DNA from: Bartonella ancashensis
Lineage (GTDB): Bacteria; Pseudomonadota; Alphaproteobacteria; Rhizobiales; Rhizobiaceae
Length of the DNA stretch: 64,000 bases
Reading direction: 5' to 3'
Assembly (NCBI RefSeq): GCF_001281405.1
Contig: NZ_CP010401.1
Span: forward strand, 97,501 to 161,500
The notes under the pieces: model-generated
Told to the model about the DNA's origin: nothing
Database searches by the model: none
What the model saw: only the letters and a program-made list of their open reading frames with translations
Shown here: piece by piece, positions 55,029 through 64,000 of the stretch
Layout of the letters: the number at the start of each line of letters is the position of its first letter
Position numbering within the stretch: the first letter of the stretch is position 1
Translations under genes and position numbers: made by a program

Positions 55029-56672
55029 TTACGTAACCTGCGCAGTTGTATCATGAACCCACTCACGTAAAATCCCAACAAAACGTTCTTCGTCCATTTC
55101 TATCATTTTTTCAAGACGATCCTGCGGAGGAACACGCATACGATTACGCAAATCACGGAGTGCATCATCATTTGTCTTTGTTATCTTTTCGGATTCAGAA
55201 CTCCCTGATTGATTTTGCAAAGCGGGAACAGCACCTAAATCTGTCAATGTCCTTGCATTAAGTGCTTTTTCTCTTTCACGCATTAATGGACGCACACCAA
55301 GAAATAAAATCAGCAAAACGGCAGCTAACAAAGCAATCCCATTGATTATACTTGGCAGATAAGGAGACAATGATCTCCAAAGAGGTGCTTTGACAGGCTC
55401 CAAATCTGCATCAGAATTACCAACAAAGTCTACTGCTGTTACGTTAATAATATCTCCACGGTTTGGATCCAATCCTGCAGCTGCTGAAACCATATGTTGA
55501 ATGCGATCTATCTCTTCATTAATAAACTCTTCAGAGCCTGCCTTTTCACCACCTGCAGAAACTAAACGTGAACGATCTACTATGATAGCAACAGCCAATT
55601 TTTTCACGCTGTAGCCATCTCTAACTGTAGAAATAACTTTAGAGCTGATCTCATAATTTGTTGTCTCTTCACGACGATCTTTTTTATCAGTTGATCTTTC
55701 CCCATTGCTGCTTACAATTTCTTCTTGCGGGATATTTTGTTCTACCCCAACAGCATCATTATTACGACTATTTTGGCTATCTGCCTGATCACGTATAGAA
55801 CGCACAGAACGTACTACCTGCGATTCTGGATCAAAAATGGTTTCACTAATTTGACGTCGATCTGTGTCTAACTCAACCTGTACGCTAGTTTGAAAATGAT
55901 CAAACCCTAAATAAGGAACCAACTGCTTACGAATATTGGTATCAATCTGTGATGCTACCTGATGCTCGAGAGAAGCCATCGCTATAGGAGCTCCATTTAA
56001 TGCATCAACCCCTGAAGCCAACATATGCCCCCGTGTATCCATTACCGTCACCGAGCTTGCTTCAAGCGAAGGAACTGCAGCTGCAACCAATTGCCTAATA
56101 GATTGCGCAGATTCAACAGAAAAACCACCATCTGTGCGGATCACGACAGATGCCGTAGGTTTCTGATTAACTCTACGAAAAGAGCCCTTATCAGGCAAAA
56201 CAATATGAACACGCGCAGCTTTTACACCTTGCACAGCTTGAATAGTGCGAGAAATTTCACCTTCCAATGCACGTTGACGCGTAATTTCTTGCATAAAAGA
56301 GGTTAATCCTAATGACCCCATATTATCAAATAATTCATATCCTGCATTATTCGATGTTGGGAGACCTTTTTCTGCAAGAAACATTCTCGCTTTTTCTGCG
56401 TTCCCTATGGGGACTTGAACGGAATTCCCTTCAGAAGAAACATCAAAAGCAATTCCAGCCTCACCCAAAGCCATTCCTATACGATTTACATCATCACGAG
56501 AAAGACCAATATAAAGTGTTTCATATGAAGGACGTGTTAGATAAAAACTGGAGAATAAAATTGTTCCAAAGAGTGTTATTCCAACCAAACCAAGGGCTAC
56601 TAAACGCCTCGCTCCCAGTTTATGGAGAGCATTTCCTGAAGAAGAAAGAAAAGCAAAAAGTTTATCAAGCAT
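55029..56672 (-). CDS. fliF: flagellar MS-ring protein FliF
   Basis: The 547-residue protein has an N-terminal membrane helix (LVALGLVGITLFGTILFSSFY). The YscJ/FliF ring-building motifs follow: ETLYIGLSRDDVNRIGMALGEAGI, AEKGLPTSNNAGYELFD and KAARVHIVLPD. A second membrane helix lies near residue 450 (SIINGIALLAAVLLILFLGV), and the C-terminal FliG-binding tail ends RLEKMIEMDEERFVGILREW. It opens the leftward flagellar block. The ribosome site upstream is weak, with GACGGT as the only candidate. Confidence 0.95.
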   Translation of the reverse strand: MLDKLFAFLSSSGNALHKLGARRLVALGLVGITLFGTILFSSFYLTRPSYETLYIGLSRDDVNRIGMALGEAGIAFDVSSEGNSVQVPIGNAEKARMFLAEKGLPTSNNAGYELFDNMGSLGLTSFMQEITRQRALEGEISRTIQAVQGVKAARVHIVLPDKGSFRRVNQKPTASVVIRTDGGFSVESAQSIRQLVAAAVPSLEASSVTVMDTRGHMLASGVDALNGAPIAMASLEHQVASQIDTNIRKQLVPYLGFDHFQTSVQVELDTDRRQISETIFDPESQVVRSVRSIRDQADSQNSRNNDAVGVEQNIPQEEIVSSNGERSTDKKDRREETTNYEISSKVISTVRDGYSVKKLAVAIIVDRSRLVSAGGEKAGSEEFINEEIDRIQHMVSAAAGLDPNRGDIINVTAVDFVGNSDADLEPVKAPLWRSLSPYLPSIINGIALLAAVLLILFLGVRPLMREREKALNARTLTDLGAVPALQNQSGSSESEKITKTNDDALRDLRNRMRVPPQDRLEKMIEMDEERFVGILREWVHDTTAQVT

Positions 56673-57301
56673 ACATTCATACCGTCATCATTAAAAAATC
56701 TATCATGAGATATGGCAACACAACGTGTTTAGAGTTATTCACCCACTCACTCCTCTAGATGATAAAAAATAAAGCTTGCGCGAAAATGATGTCTGTTCTC
56801 AGATCAGGATAACAGAACATCTAGTAATCGTAATCACATCACTTCCCAGAGAAAAGAACCTGTTCTTGAGAACATGTAAAATGATATTCTTTCTGCAAAA
56901 TTCTTAATATAAATCATTTTAAAATTTATCCCCCTACTCTTTATGAAGTATAAAATCCCTTTATAAAAGAAATCTTATCACAAAAGTGACACTCTCCATC
57001 AAAATTCCTATGTCACCTGCATAAAATATACTATAAAATACAAAAAACAAATACCTACTTATCACTCAATACAAGATAATATGCTTTAAGCTGATATTAA
57101 CTATCAAGACAAACTTAAAGCTAAATATAACCTAAAGCACTACTTTGCCCTATGCAGGCTATTGACATAAAAATTACAAGAATGATACCGTCGTCGCTAT
57201 AAAACGTAGGGGACTTTCTGCAATAATTTTAAATAGCTAATTTATCTTTCTTCTTCAATCGGAGAGGAATGGATTGTGGCAAATTAAGTTGGAATATTTT
57301 T
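56673..57301. other. divergent intergenic region fliF / autotransporter E
   Basis: These 629 AT-rich bases drive the flagellar block to the left and an autotransporter to the right. A candidate rightward promoter is TTGACA (57162-57167) with GATACC 16 bases on (57184-57189); the -10 is poor. I could not pick the fliF promoter. Confidence 0.4.
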
Positions 57302-59869
57302 ATGCATAAAAAATATCTTTTATCATGCACAGCCATCGCTAACTTATTTTTAAGCATCCTTAATTTTGATGCAAATGCTCAAAACCCAAAAAATGATATC
57401 ACCAGTAAGGCTAATGAAACAATAAATAATAAAGGACCTACTGTTGGCGCTATTGCTGATGGTCCCGATGGGAAAATTGAATTAAATGGTGGCGCGGTAA
57501 TCAAAGACGTTGATATTGGTCTTTTTGCGCAAAATGGTGGTACAATCACTATGAAAGATGGTTCCATTCTAGCGAATGAAACAGGTGTGCTTATTTTGCA
57601 AGAATCTCCAGAGTCATTGGCCAATCCAAATAGTCTAACCGTCATTACCCTAAAAAATGTTACCATTAGTGCACATGATGGAATTATAACACATGCTGGT
57701 GAAGTCAAGATGACTGGAGGTTCCATCACAGCAAAAGCGAATGCTGTAATAGCTCAATATGACCCTAAAAATAGTAAAAATACGCTCATTACTTTAGCTG
57801 GTACGTACATAAAATCTGAACTCAATGGCCTTCATGCAATAGGTGAAAAAGCAAAAATCGTTATGACTGGAGGCCAAATTTTTGCGAATAAAAATGCATT
57901 CATCGTAGAAAATGGCGGGCAACTTGAAATTACAAATGTCTCTTCTGCAAAAGCTAATGACCATGGTATAATTTTGAGAACCTCCAATGAAGAAGGAAAC
58001 CCTGCTGGTTCAAAGCATTCCAATAAAGTAACTTTGACTAATACAAAATTGGTTGTAAAAGACGGCATTGGCATTCTTGGAACTTCTGCAAAAGGTGAAA
58101 TAAACCTAAAAAATTCTGAAATTCATGCAGATGTCTTATTGGACAGTGTGAAGCAAGAAGAAGGAAATATTAAAAATGGTTCTGCTAATCTCACACTCAA
58201 AGCTGAAAATTCTATCTTAGAAGGTAGTGTACGCACCGCAAAAAATGATAACGTCTCCTTCGATCTTAACAATACAATATGGAACCTAAAGACAAGTAAT
58301 GAAAAAGACGAAAATGGTCAATTGCTTGATATTAAAGACAGATCATATTCTAAAATTTCTAAGCTCACACTGAAAGACAGTACCATCTTTTTTAAAGAAC
58401 CTGACGGCGATAATTATCACACATTGCTCATAGACTCGAAAACACCTGCTTCCTTTGTGCAAGACCATAATTTTAAAAATGATCCTATTGCCTACATCGC
58501 AGAAGGAAATGCGAAAATTTATATCAATAGCCAATGGAGTAATGGTGCTAAAATAGGAGATCAAAAAACTGATCGACTTCTCATTAACGGTGACGTATTA
58601 GGAACCACTATAGTCTACGTCAAAATAAAAGAAAATAACACTGACCAAGAAGATGACTCCATACCTTTGAATAAACAGGGTATTTCGCTCATTCAAGTTT
58701 CCGGTAAAGCTGATAAGAACTCTTTTAAGCTAGCAAATAATTATATTACGCTTAATGACTCACCCTACAAATACACACTTAATGCCTATGGAAAAGATTC
58801 AAGTAACGGTGAATCAAACTCTGATCAAAACTTGGTCAATCCTGGTGATGATTTTTGGGACTTTCGCCTACAACGTGCATATCTTGATCCCGACAAAAAA
58901 ATAAGAGCTGTCGCTTCACAACTTGCCAGTTATCTAATTTTGCCTAACGCTCTATTTTCTGCTGGTCTTACCGATATGGATCATCAAGAAACAACCCTAT
59001 CACACATACGATCAAACTCTTTATACGTAAATGATCACAAAAACAATTCCTTCTCTCTCTCTTCCTATGGCCATACAATGGCACTATCATCTGAACGTAC
59101 AGCGCTAGAATATGGCTATGGAGCTAACGTCAACTATGGTGCTTTACAAACAAGGCTGGAACTAAAAACATTGGAAAGAAAGAACTCTACCACATATACC
59201 GGCTTTTTAGGAACTTATGGTAGCCTCTCTTTTACTCCAAAGGACATGGCTGATTCTAGTAAGAACAATCTAAATAAATGGTCAATAACAGCCTATAGCA
59301 GCACACACTACGATAGTGGCCTATATGTCAATACATTACTATCCTACGGTATTGTCAATGGTAATACCACCAATGACATAATAGGTAATACTTCAACATT
59401 AGATGGCACAAGAATGTGGGGATTATCCGCAACCGTTGGACAATTATTTGAAACAAACGTTGAAAACCTTCTTTTAGAATCACAAGCACAAGTTGCTTAC
59501 CAAAATTTAATCTTTCCTATCATTTCAGATGTTGACGGTTTTAAAGTTGATATGGGGTCTCCACATCAGTGGTTGGTACGTCTTGGCGGACGTTTGACAA
59601 AAACAGTTGTTAAAGCTGAAAATGAAAACATAATTTCCTTTTATAACAAACTGAATCTCATGAAAACATTTGGCAGCAGTGATACGATAAAAATTGGTGA
59701 TATATTCCACGTTGATCCTATGGGATCTTTACTCGAAGGAGGTGTAGGTATAAATGCTCAATTATTCCAGCAGGTGAGCTTACATGGGGATATAAGCCAC
59801 CGACACAAACTCCAAAAAGCCGGTATATCTGGAAATATCGTTTCAGGAGGATTGCGCTATAACTTCTAA
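57302..59869 (+). CDS. autotransporter adhesin E (intact)
   Basis: The 855-residue type Va autotransporter starts MHKKYLLSCTAIANLFLSILNFDANA, a signal peptide. A short beta-helix passenger (GGTITMKDGSI, GEVKMTGGSIT, GGQLEITN) and a pertactin-like stretch follow (LLINGDVLGTTIVYVKI, GISLIQVSGKADKNSFKL). A barrel from about residue 575 ends GGLRYNF. The start 57302 aligns with that of copy F by the GGAATATTTTTATG context; a further ATG at 57269 has a strong GGAGAGG site and could be used instead. The passenger-barrel junction (DDFWDFRLQRAY) is in frame. It has the same overall plan as A. Confidence 0.87.
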   Translation: MHKKYLLSCTAIANLFLSILNFDANAQNPKNDITSKANETINNKGPTVGAIADGPDGKIELNGGAVIKDVDIGLFAQNGGTITMKDGSILANETGVLILQESPESLANPNSLTVITLKNVTISAHDGIITHAGEVKMTGGSITAKANAVIAQYDPKNSKNTLITLAGTYIKSELNGLHAIGEKAKIVMTGGQIFANKNAFIVENGGQLEITNVSSAKANDHGIILRTSNEEGNPAGSKHSNKVTLTNTKLVVKDGIGILGTSAKGEINLKNSEIHADVLLDSVKQEEGNIKNGSANLTLKAENSILEGSVRTAKNDNVSFDLNNTIWNLKTSNEKDENGQLLDIKDRSYSKISKLTLKDSTIFFKEPDGDNYHTLLIDSKTPASFVQDHNFKNDPIAYIAEGNAKIYINSQWSNGAKIGDQKTDRLLINGDVLGTTIVYVKIKENNTDQEDDSIPLNKQGISLIQVSGKADKNSFKLANNYITLNDSPYKYTLNAYGKDSSNGESNSDQNLVNPGDDFWDFRLQRAYLDPDKKIRAVASQLASYLILPNALFSAGLTDMDHQETTLSHIRSNSLYVNDHKNNSFSLSSYGHTMALSSERTALEYGYGANVNYGALQTRLELKTLERKNSTTYTGFLGTYGSLSFTPKDMADSSKNNLNKWSITAYSSTHYDSGLYVNTLLSYGIVNGNTTNDIIGNTSTLDGTRMWGLSATVGQLFETNVENLLLESQAQVAYQNLIFPIISDVDGFKVDMGSPHQWLVRLGGRLTKTVVKAENENIISFYNKLNLMKTFGSSDTIKIGDIFHVDPMGSLLEGGVGINAQLFQQVSLHGDISHRHKLQKAGISGNIVSGGLRYNF

Positions 59870-60051
59870 ACATGATATGTGACATTGATCATTTAGATGT
59901 AGCAATTACAAAATTGCGTAAATTGATTTGACTTTTTGATAAAAAAAGTGATAGCGCTCACCGAACATTATTTGAAATGATCAGACCTACCTTCTTCGGT
60001 TAAACACAAGAGGGTGAAGTAGGGGTGGTCTGTAGGTGGGGGAACATTTTC

Positions 60052-62625
60052 ATGAATAATAAATATTCTTGGTTGTGCACAGCAACTGCTAGCGTTTTTT
60101 TTCTTTATACAAATTTTCACGCAACTGCTGAAAGCGTTGGTGTTGATAGTGGAGAAACGGTAAATCTTGTCGACAAAACCTATACATCTGAAGGTGCCGG
60201 AATAAAGGGAGCAGCCATTCATGTTGATGGTTCCACGGGTAAGAATGGTGGCACAATCATCGGCACCAATATAACATTAACATCTAATGGTGCAGGAGGA
60301 ATCGGTGCAGGAGCTATGGGGTCTAATAGTGTAATCATACTAACGAATACAAAAATTCACTCTATAGGTCTTGCCCTTGCAGCACTAGATGGTGGTCAAA
60401 TCTCAATGAAAGGTGGTTCGATCGATACCATAGGAACTGCTCTTAATATCAGTTCCCCTGGGAACATAGCCCAATTAACCTCCATCACCCTAGATGATGT
60501 TGATGTAAAAGCAGACCTAGCCATTTATGTGACAGATAGAAATTCCAGAGCTATTATCAATGGAGGAAAAATTTCTGCAAATACTGCTTTTTCGATAAGA
60601 GAAGGTGGACAAGCTAAAGTAACAGATACAACTGTGATAGCAAATAAAGTCGGTATCAACCTTGTGGATCGATGGTCGGGGGCCCCAACCGGAGAGGTTA
60701 GTCAAATAAGTATGACTAATGCAAACGTAACTGTAGAAAATGGTACCGGAATTCTCAATCAAGCTCGACTTGGCAAAATTGATCTCAAAAATTCTGTAAT
60801 TCGCGCTGATGTTTTACTAATTAGCTTAGCAATTACAAAAACAAGAGATTTTGAAAAAATTGAAGACCGTAAGGACATTTCTCCTCTGCTCCAATTAAAA
60901 GCAGAGGATTCCATTTTGGAAGGAAATACACGAATTCTAGATGATCGCAAAGTATCCTTTGATCTAACAAATACAACATGGTACTTAAAGATCAGTAATG
61001 AAAAGGACGGCAACGGAGACCTTATTGATATCGCAACTAGATCAAACTCTCAAATTTCTGAACTTATACTGAACAATAGCAAAGTCATTTTTAAGGAGCC
61101 AATGGGAAGTGATTATCAAACATTACTTGTAGGCCCTAATATTTCTTCCTTAAAAGATTCCGATTCTAAAGACGATATATCACCTGTATATGTTGCACAG
61201 GGAGATACACAAGTTCATTTTAATGCAATATGGAGCAGTGGTAAAAATATAAAAGATCAAAAAACTGACCGGCTCCTCATTAATGGTGACGTTGCAGGAA
61301 CTACCACAGTTCATGTCAAAATAAAAAGAAATGGTGAAGATAAGGATGATACCCTTCCTTGGAATCAACGAGGTCTTTCACTCATTCAAATCTCTGGAGA
61401 AGCTAATGAAAATTCCTTTAAATTAGCGAATGGTTACGTAGCCCTTGATGGCAAACCGTACAAATATATACTTAATGCCTATGGAAAAAACTCAAGCCAT
61501 GGAGCAGCCGACGCAGATCAAAATCTAATCAATCCGGGCAATGATTTTTGGGATTTTCGCTTGCAGAATGAGTATCTCAATCCTTCACCTCCTAACCCAG
61601 GTAATCCCGACCCAGGTAATCCCGACCCAGGGAGGCCCAATCCAGATGGTGGTGTAAAAGCTGTTGTTCCACAAGTAGCTAGTTATTTAGTTTTGCCCAA
61701 TACTCTCTTTTCTGCTGGTTTGACTGATATAAATCACCAAAACACGCTTTTATCCCATATATGGTCAGCGCCTCAGGGCACAATGCGTGATAACGATAAT
61801 ATCTTTTTCTTTTCCTCTTACGGTCACGCAATGACTTTATCCTCAAAACGCACAGCCCTAGAGTACAGCTATGGTGCCAATACGCATTATACAGCTTTGC
61901 AAGCAGGTTTGATATTGAAAACATTGGAAAGCCAAAGTACTATCACACATATTGGTTGGTTGGGAACTTATGGCGAATTATCCTTCACTCCGAGAGATAT
62001 GGCTGATTCTGATAAAAATAAATTAGACAAATTATCGTTTACAGCCTACAGCAGCACACAATATAATGATAATTTATATATTGATACGCTACTATCCTAC
62101 GGTATGATCCTCAATGGAAACACCACAAATGCTATCATTGGAAAAACTTCAACATTGGAAGGCACAAAAACATTTAGCTTGTCTAGCACCATCAGAAAGC
62201 CACTAGAAATAGGCATTAATAAACTTGTTTTTGAACCAAAAGCACAACTTTCTTACCAGTATTTGATGTTTGATACTATTTCAGATGTTGATGGTTTTAA
62301 AGTTGATATGGGTCATCCTTCTCAATGGTCAGTGCGTATCGGTGGACGTTTAACAAAAACAATTAAACCTAATGAAAAAATAAATGCTTTTTCTTTCTAT
62401 AGTAAACTAGATATTGTGAAAATCTTCGGCAATGATAGTTCAATAAAGATTGGTGACATCTTTCAACGTGACCCTGTAGGTGACTTTCTCGAAGGAGGTA
62501 TTGGTGTTGACGCACAGTTATCTTCAGCGGTTTCCTTATATGGAGAGATGAACTATCAGCACAAATTCCAAAAATTTGGTATGTCAGGAAAGAGCTTCTC
62601 AGGAGGTTTACGTTACCGTTTTTAA
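60052..62625 (+). CDS. autotransporter adhesin F (intact)
   Basis: The 857-residue paralogue of E lies 182 bases downstream. The start at 60052 has GGGGGAAC 6 bases upstream. The signal peptide is NNKYSWLCTATASVFFLYTNFHATAES. The passenger shares LLINGDVAGTTTVHVKI and GLSLIQISGEANENSFKL with E. A proline-rich hinge NPGNPDPGNPDPGRPNPD near residue 515, absent from E, separates passenger and barrel. The barrel begins VPQVASYLVLPNTLFSAGL and ends GGLRYRF. E and F probably arose by tandem duplication but have diverged a good deal more than B and C. Confidence 0.87.
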   Translation: MNNKYSWLCTATASVFFLYTNFHATAESVGVDSGETVNLVDKTYTSEGAGIKGAAIHVDGSTGKNGGTIIGTNITLTSNGAGGIGAGAMGSNSVIILTNTKIHSIGLALAALDGGQISMKGGSIDTIGTALNISSPGNIAQLTSITLDDVDVKADLAIYVTDRNSRAIINGGKISANTAFSIREGGQAKVTDTTVIANKVGINLVDRWSGAPTGEVSQISMTNANVTVENGTGILNQARLGKIDLKNSVIRADVLLISLAITKTRDFEKIEDRKDISPLLQLKAEDSILEGNTRILDDRKVSFDLTNTTWYLKISNEKDGNGDLIDIATRSNSQISELILNNSKVIFKEPMGSDYQTLLVGPNISSLKDSDSKDDISPVYVAQGDTQVHFNAIWSSGKNIKDQKTDRLLINGDVAGTTTVHVKIKRNGEDKDDTLPWNQRGLSLIQISGEANENSFKLANGYVALDGKPYKYILNAYGKNSSHGAADADQNLINPGNDFWDFRLQNEYLNPSPPNPGNPDPGNPDPGRPNPDGGVKAVVPQVASYLVLPNTLFSAGLTDINHQNTLLSHIWSAPQGTMRDNDNIFFFSSYGHAMTLSSKRTALEYSYGANTHYTALQAGLILKTLESQSTITHIGWLGTYGELSFTPRDMADSDKNKLDKLSFTAYSSTQYNDNLYIDTLLSYGMILNGNTTNAIIGKTSTLEGTKTFSLSSTIRKPLEIGINKLVFEPKAQLSYQYLMFDTISDVDGFKVDMGHPSQWSVRIGGRLTKTIKPNEKINAFSFYSKLDIVKIFGNDSSIKIGDIFQRDPVGDFLEGGIGVDAQLSSAVSLYGEMNYQHKFQKFGMSGKSFSGGLRYRF
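61596..61640 (+). repeat. 15-base tandem repeat in the hinge of autotransporter F
   Basis: CCCAGGTAATCCCGA is present twice exactly and a third time diverged (CCCAGGGAGGCCCAA). It encodes the Pro-Gly-Asn-Pro-Asp hinge before the barrel. Copy change would lengthen the hinge by five residues. Confidence 0.8.
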
Positions 62626-62735
62626 AAGCAATTCTAATATGATTAATCTGCATCTCTGCAAACCATAAACTTAATAATTTAATAAAGCAAAGACGTTTAT
62701 TCTGTGAAGAATGTTTTGTGGAAAAATAAACTCTT

Positions 62736-62776
62736 ACTACCTCTCTGATAAAAAACAAAGGGAGGTAGTTTTTTTA
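62736..62776 (+). terminator. intrinsic terminator after autotransporter F
   Basis: ACTACCTC (62736-62743) pairs with GAGGTAGT (62762-62769), followed by TTTTTTT. It lies 110 bases after the stop of F, ending the E/F transcription unit. Confidence 0.75.
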
Positions 62777-63469
62777 GAAAGTTTCTAAGCAAAACATCTT
62801 CTCCACTATACATAACAATCATAGAGCATAACAATTACAAGATTCGTTTGTTTGGTTACTTTAACAAAAGCATCGCAAATACAACCGTCAAGAATGGAGA
62901 AGTTACATTTCTCTCCCATAGAATTTATATTCCACAACGACTAATACAGAAATTCTGCAATCTACATCGACACCTTCAAGCAAAAAATAATAGAAAGCTA
63001 AAGCTATTGAGCTTCTATCCAGCATTTATCCCTTGAAATGACAGACTAATCAATTTCAAAAGCATTAGTGTCACGCAATCCAACATAAAACCTATTAAAA
63101 ACCACATAACAAATTTTACAAAATATACGATTTTCTCTTTTTCATTCCTAATTTCAATAATAGATTGAGTGAAAAACTCAATTTCTCTCTGTTACAGAAA
63201 AGAAAAGTTATATATTCTCCACCGACTCAGTTATTACAGTCAATATAAAAATTTAAATTTTTTTATGAAAAATTTTAACATTAAAATGCAAAAACACATA
63301 TTTTCCATAATGGATTATTTTAAATGTTAAACTTTCAAAACATCGTAATGCATCTAAAATTTAATTTTTTCTTTACAAAAAATCCATAACAAACTAAATT
63401 GGTTCACAAGAATCATTTCAGTTTTGAAAGTTGTAAAAAGAGGGAATTAGATACTTTAGGAGCGCAGAC
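62777..63469. other. intergenic region before autotransporter G
   Basis: About 690 AT-rich bases with no supported gene. The promoter of G should be in the last 100 bases. I see an AGGAG site at 63458 just before the GTG. Confidence 0.45.
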
Positions 63470-64000
63470 GTGTTGAAGAAAAATATTTTGTTTTGTACAG
63501 TTGCTGGGATTTTATTCTGTTCTCACTTGGGGGGAGCACACGCGGGCGGGGAATCTTCTGGCGATGTGGCAAGAGGTGGCAGCCCTGTCCGGAACGCGGA
63601 ACGGGATTCTCGCGGTGTTTCTAGCCCTTCTGGGTCCCCCTCTCATTTTGGTGCTAAAGTTGGGATAAGGGCACATGATTCCGATGTGCATGTTACAGGA
63701 GAGTCATTTAGTAATAAATTTTTCGGAATTCATGCTGAGAATGGCAGAGCCGTTGACGCAGCTAATATTACTTTGAAAGATGCACATGCCGCTATACATG
63801 TTGGGGGTGGCAGTGTTAGCCTTAGAGATTCAAATATCCAATCTCTAGGTCATCATAATTTTGGTATTGTAGGCCCCGTATCCAGTGTTGGGAGCGCAGA
63901 CAGTAAGGGAAGTTTTGTAACATTAACTAATACAAAGCTTCATCTTGATAATTCTGTTGGCATTTTAGGAAGACACGGGCGTCTGACAGTAACCTTAAGG
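63470..64000 (+). CDS. autotransporter adhesin G, N-terminal part (runs off the window)
   Basis: The frame is open from GTG 63470 (AGGAG 7 bases upstream) to the window end, 177 codons. It starts with a signal peptide (LKKNILFCTVAGILFCSHLGGAHA), then a glycine/serine-rich region and beta-helix-like turns (GIRAHDSDVHVTGESF, HVGGGSVSLRDSNIQS). The phrases TLTNTKLHLDNSVGILG resemble TLTNTKLVVKDGIGILG in E. The coding sequence between about 63520 and 63660 is clearly richer in G+C than E and F. The barrel lies outside the window. TTG 63473 is an alternative start. Confidence 0.8.
   Translation, partial: MLKKNILFCTVAGILFCSHLGGAHAGGESSGDVARGGSPVRNAERDSRGVSSPSGSPSHFGAKVGIRAHDSDVHVTGESFSNKFFGIHAENGRAVDAANITLKDAHAAIHVGGGSVSLRDSNIQSLGHHNFGIVGPVSSVGSADSKGSFVTLTNTKLHLDNSVGILGRHGRLTVTLR

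Noticed and set aside
56312..56758. 148-codon plus-strand frame opposite the fliF 5' end
   Set aside because: It is antisense to a well-supported conserved gene, and the translation is low-complexity with no family features.
22000..64000. Insertion sequence, prophage or CRISPR explanation for the adhesin repeats
   Set aside because: No transposase, integrase or phage gene and no regular short-repeat/spacer array is visible; the repeats are coding paralogues.

Overview
The window looks like the chromosome of a flagellated Bartonella species (Alphaproteobacteria, Rhizobiales). Four things suggest this. The DNA is AT-rich with long degraded intergenic stretches. The flagellar block has the Brucella/Bartonella order (fliF, fliH-like, motB, motC, fliK, transglycosylase, ftcR, flgE, flgK, flgL, flaF, flbT, flgD, fliQ). 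There is an alphaproteobacterial ornithine decarboxylase behind a long structured leader. There is also a large family of autotransporter adhesins of the type that is abundant in Bartonella. The species assignment is inference; motile lineages such as the B. clarridgeiae/B. rochalimae group would fit.

Layout. 0-22 kb is mostly housekeeping: the end of an EmrAB-type efflux pump, ornithine decarboxylase with a speF-type leader, TrhO (tRNA hydroxylation), ferredoxin-NADP reductase, alanine racemase, the glycine cleavage operon gcvT-gcvH-gcvP, a Trm112-like protein, a promoter/27-codon ORF/terminator cassette, aspartate-semialdehyde dehydrogenase, the methionine importer metQ-metN-metI, a MaoC-type hydratase, and a DXR-like (DRL) reductase whose last codons are frameshifted at an A7 tract. 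22-38.6 kb is an array of leftward autotransporter genes: one intact gene, two very long tandem copies that share about 5 kb of near-identical sequence and the same split between passenger and beta-barrel, and a truncated third barrel. The array carries small inverted pieces of its own sequence. 39-43 kb is an iron-siderophore-type ABC importer, with an intrinsic terminator between the binding-protein gene and the permease genes, followed by tRNA-Gln(CTG). 43.5-56.7 kb is the leftward flagellar operon block. 57-64 kb holds two intact rightward autotransporters and the start of a third, which is more GC-rich and runs off the window.

How it fits together. The flagellar and adhesin genes are the host-interaction part of the window. 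FtcR is the probable class-level regulator of the flagellar genes, and its receiver domain appears to lack the phospho-acceptor aspartate. The adhesin array shows repeated duplication, a sharp boundary between diverged 5' ends and homogenised 3' parts, a micro-inversion coupled to a deletion, and an inverted passenger fragment. Together these suggest an actively recombining surface-antigen locus. The most novel items are that recombination pattern, the shared passenger/barrel frameshift, and the small-ORF or sRNA cassette near 14.1 kb.
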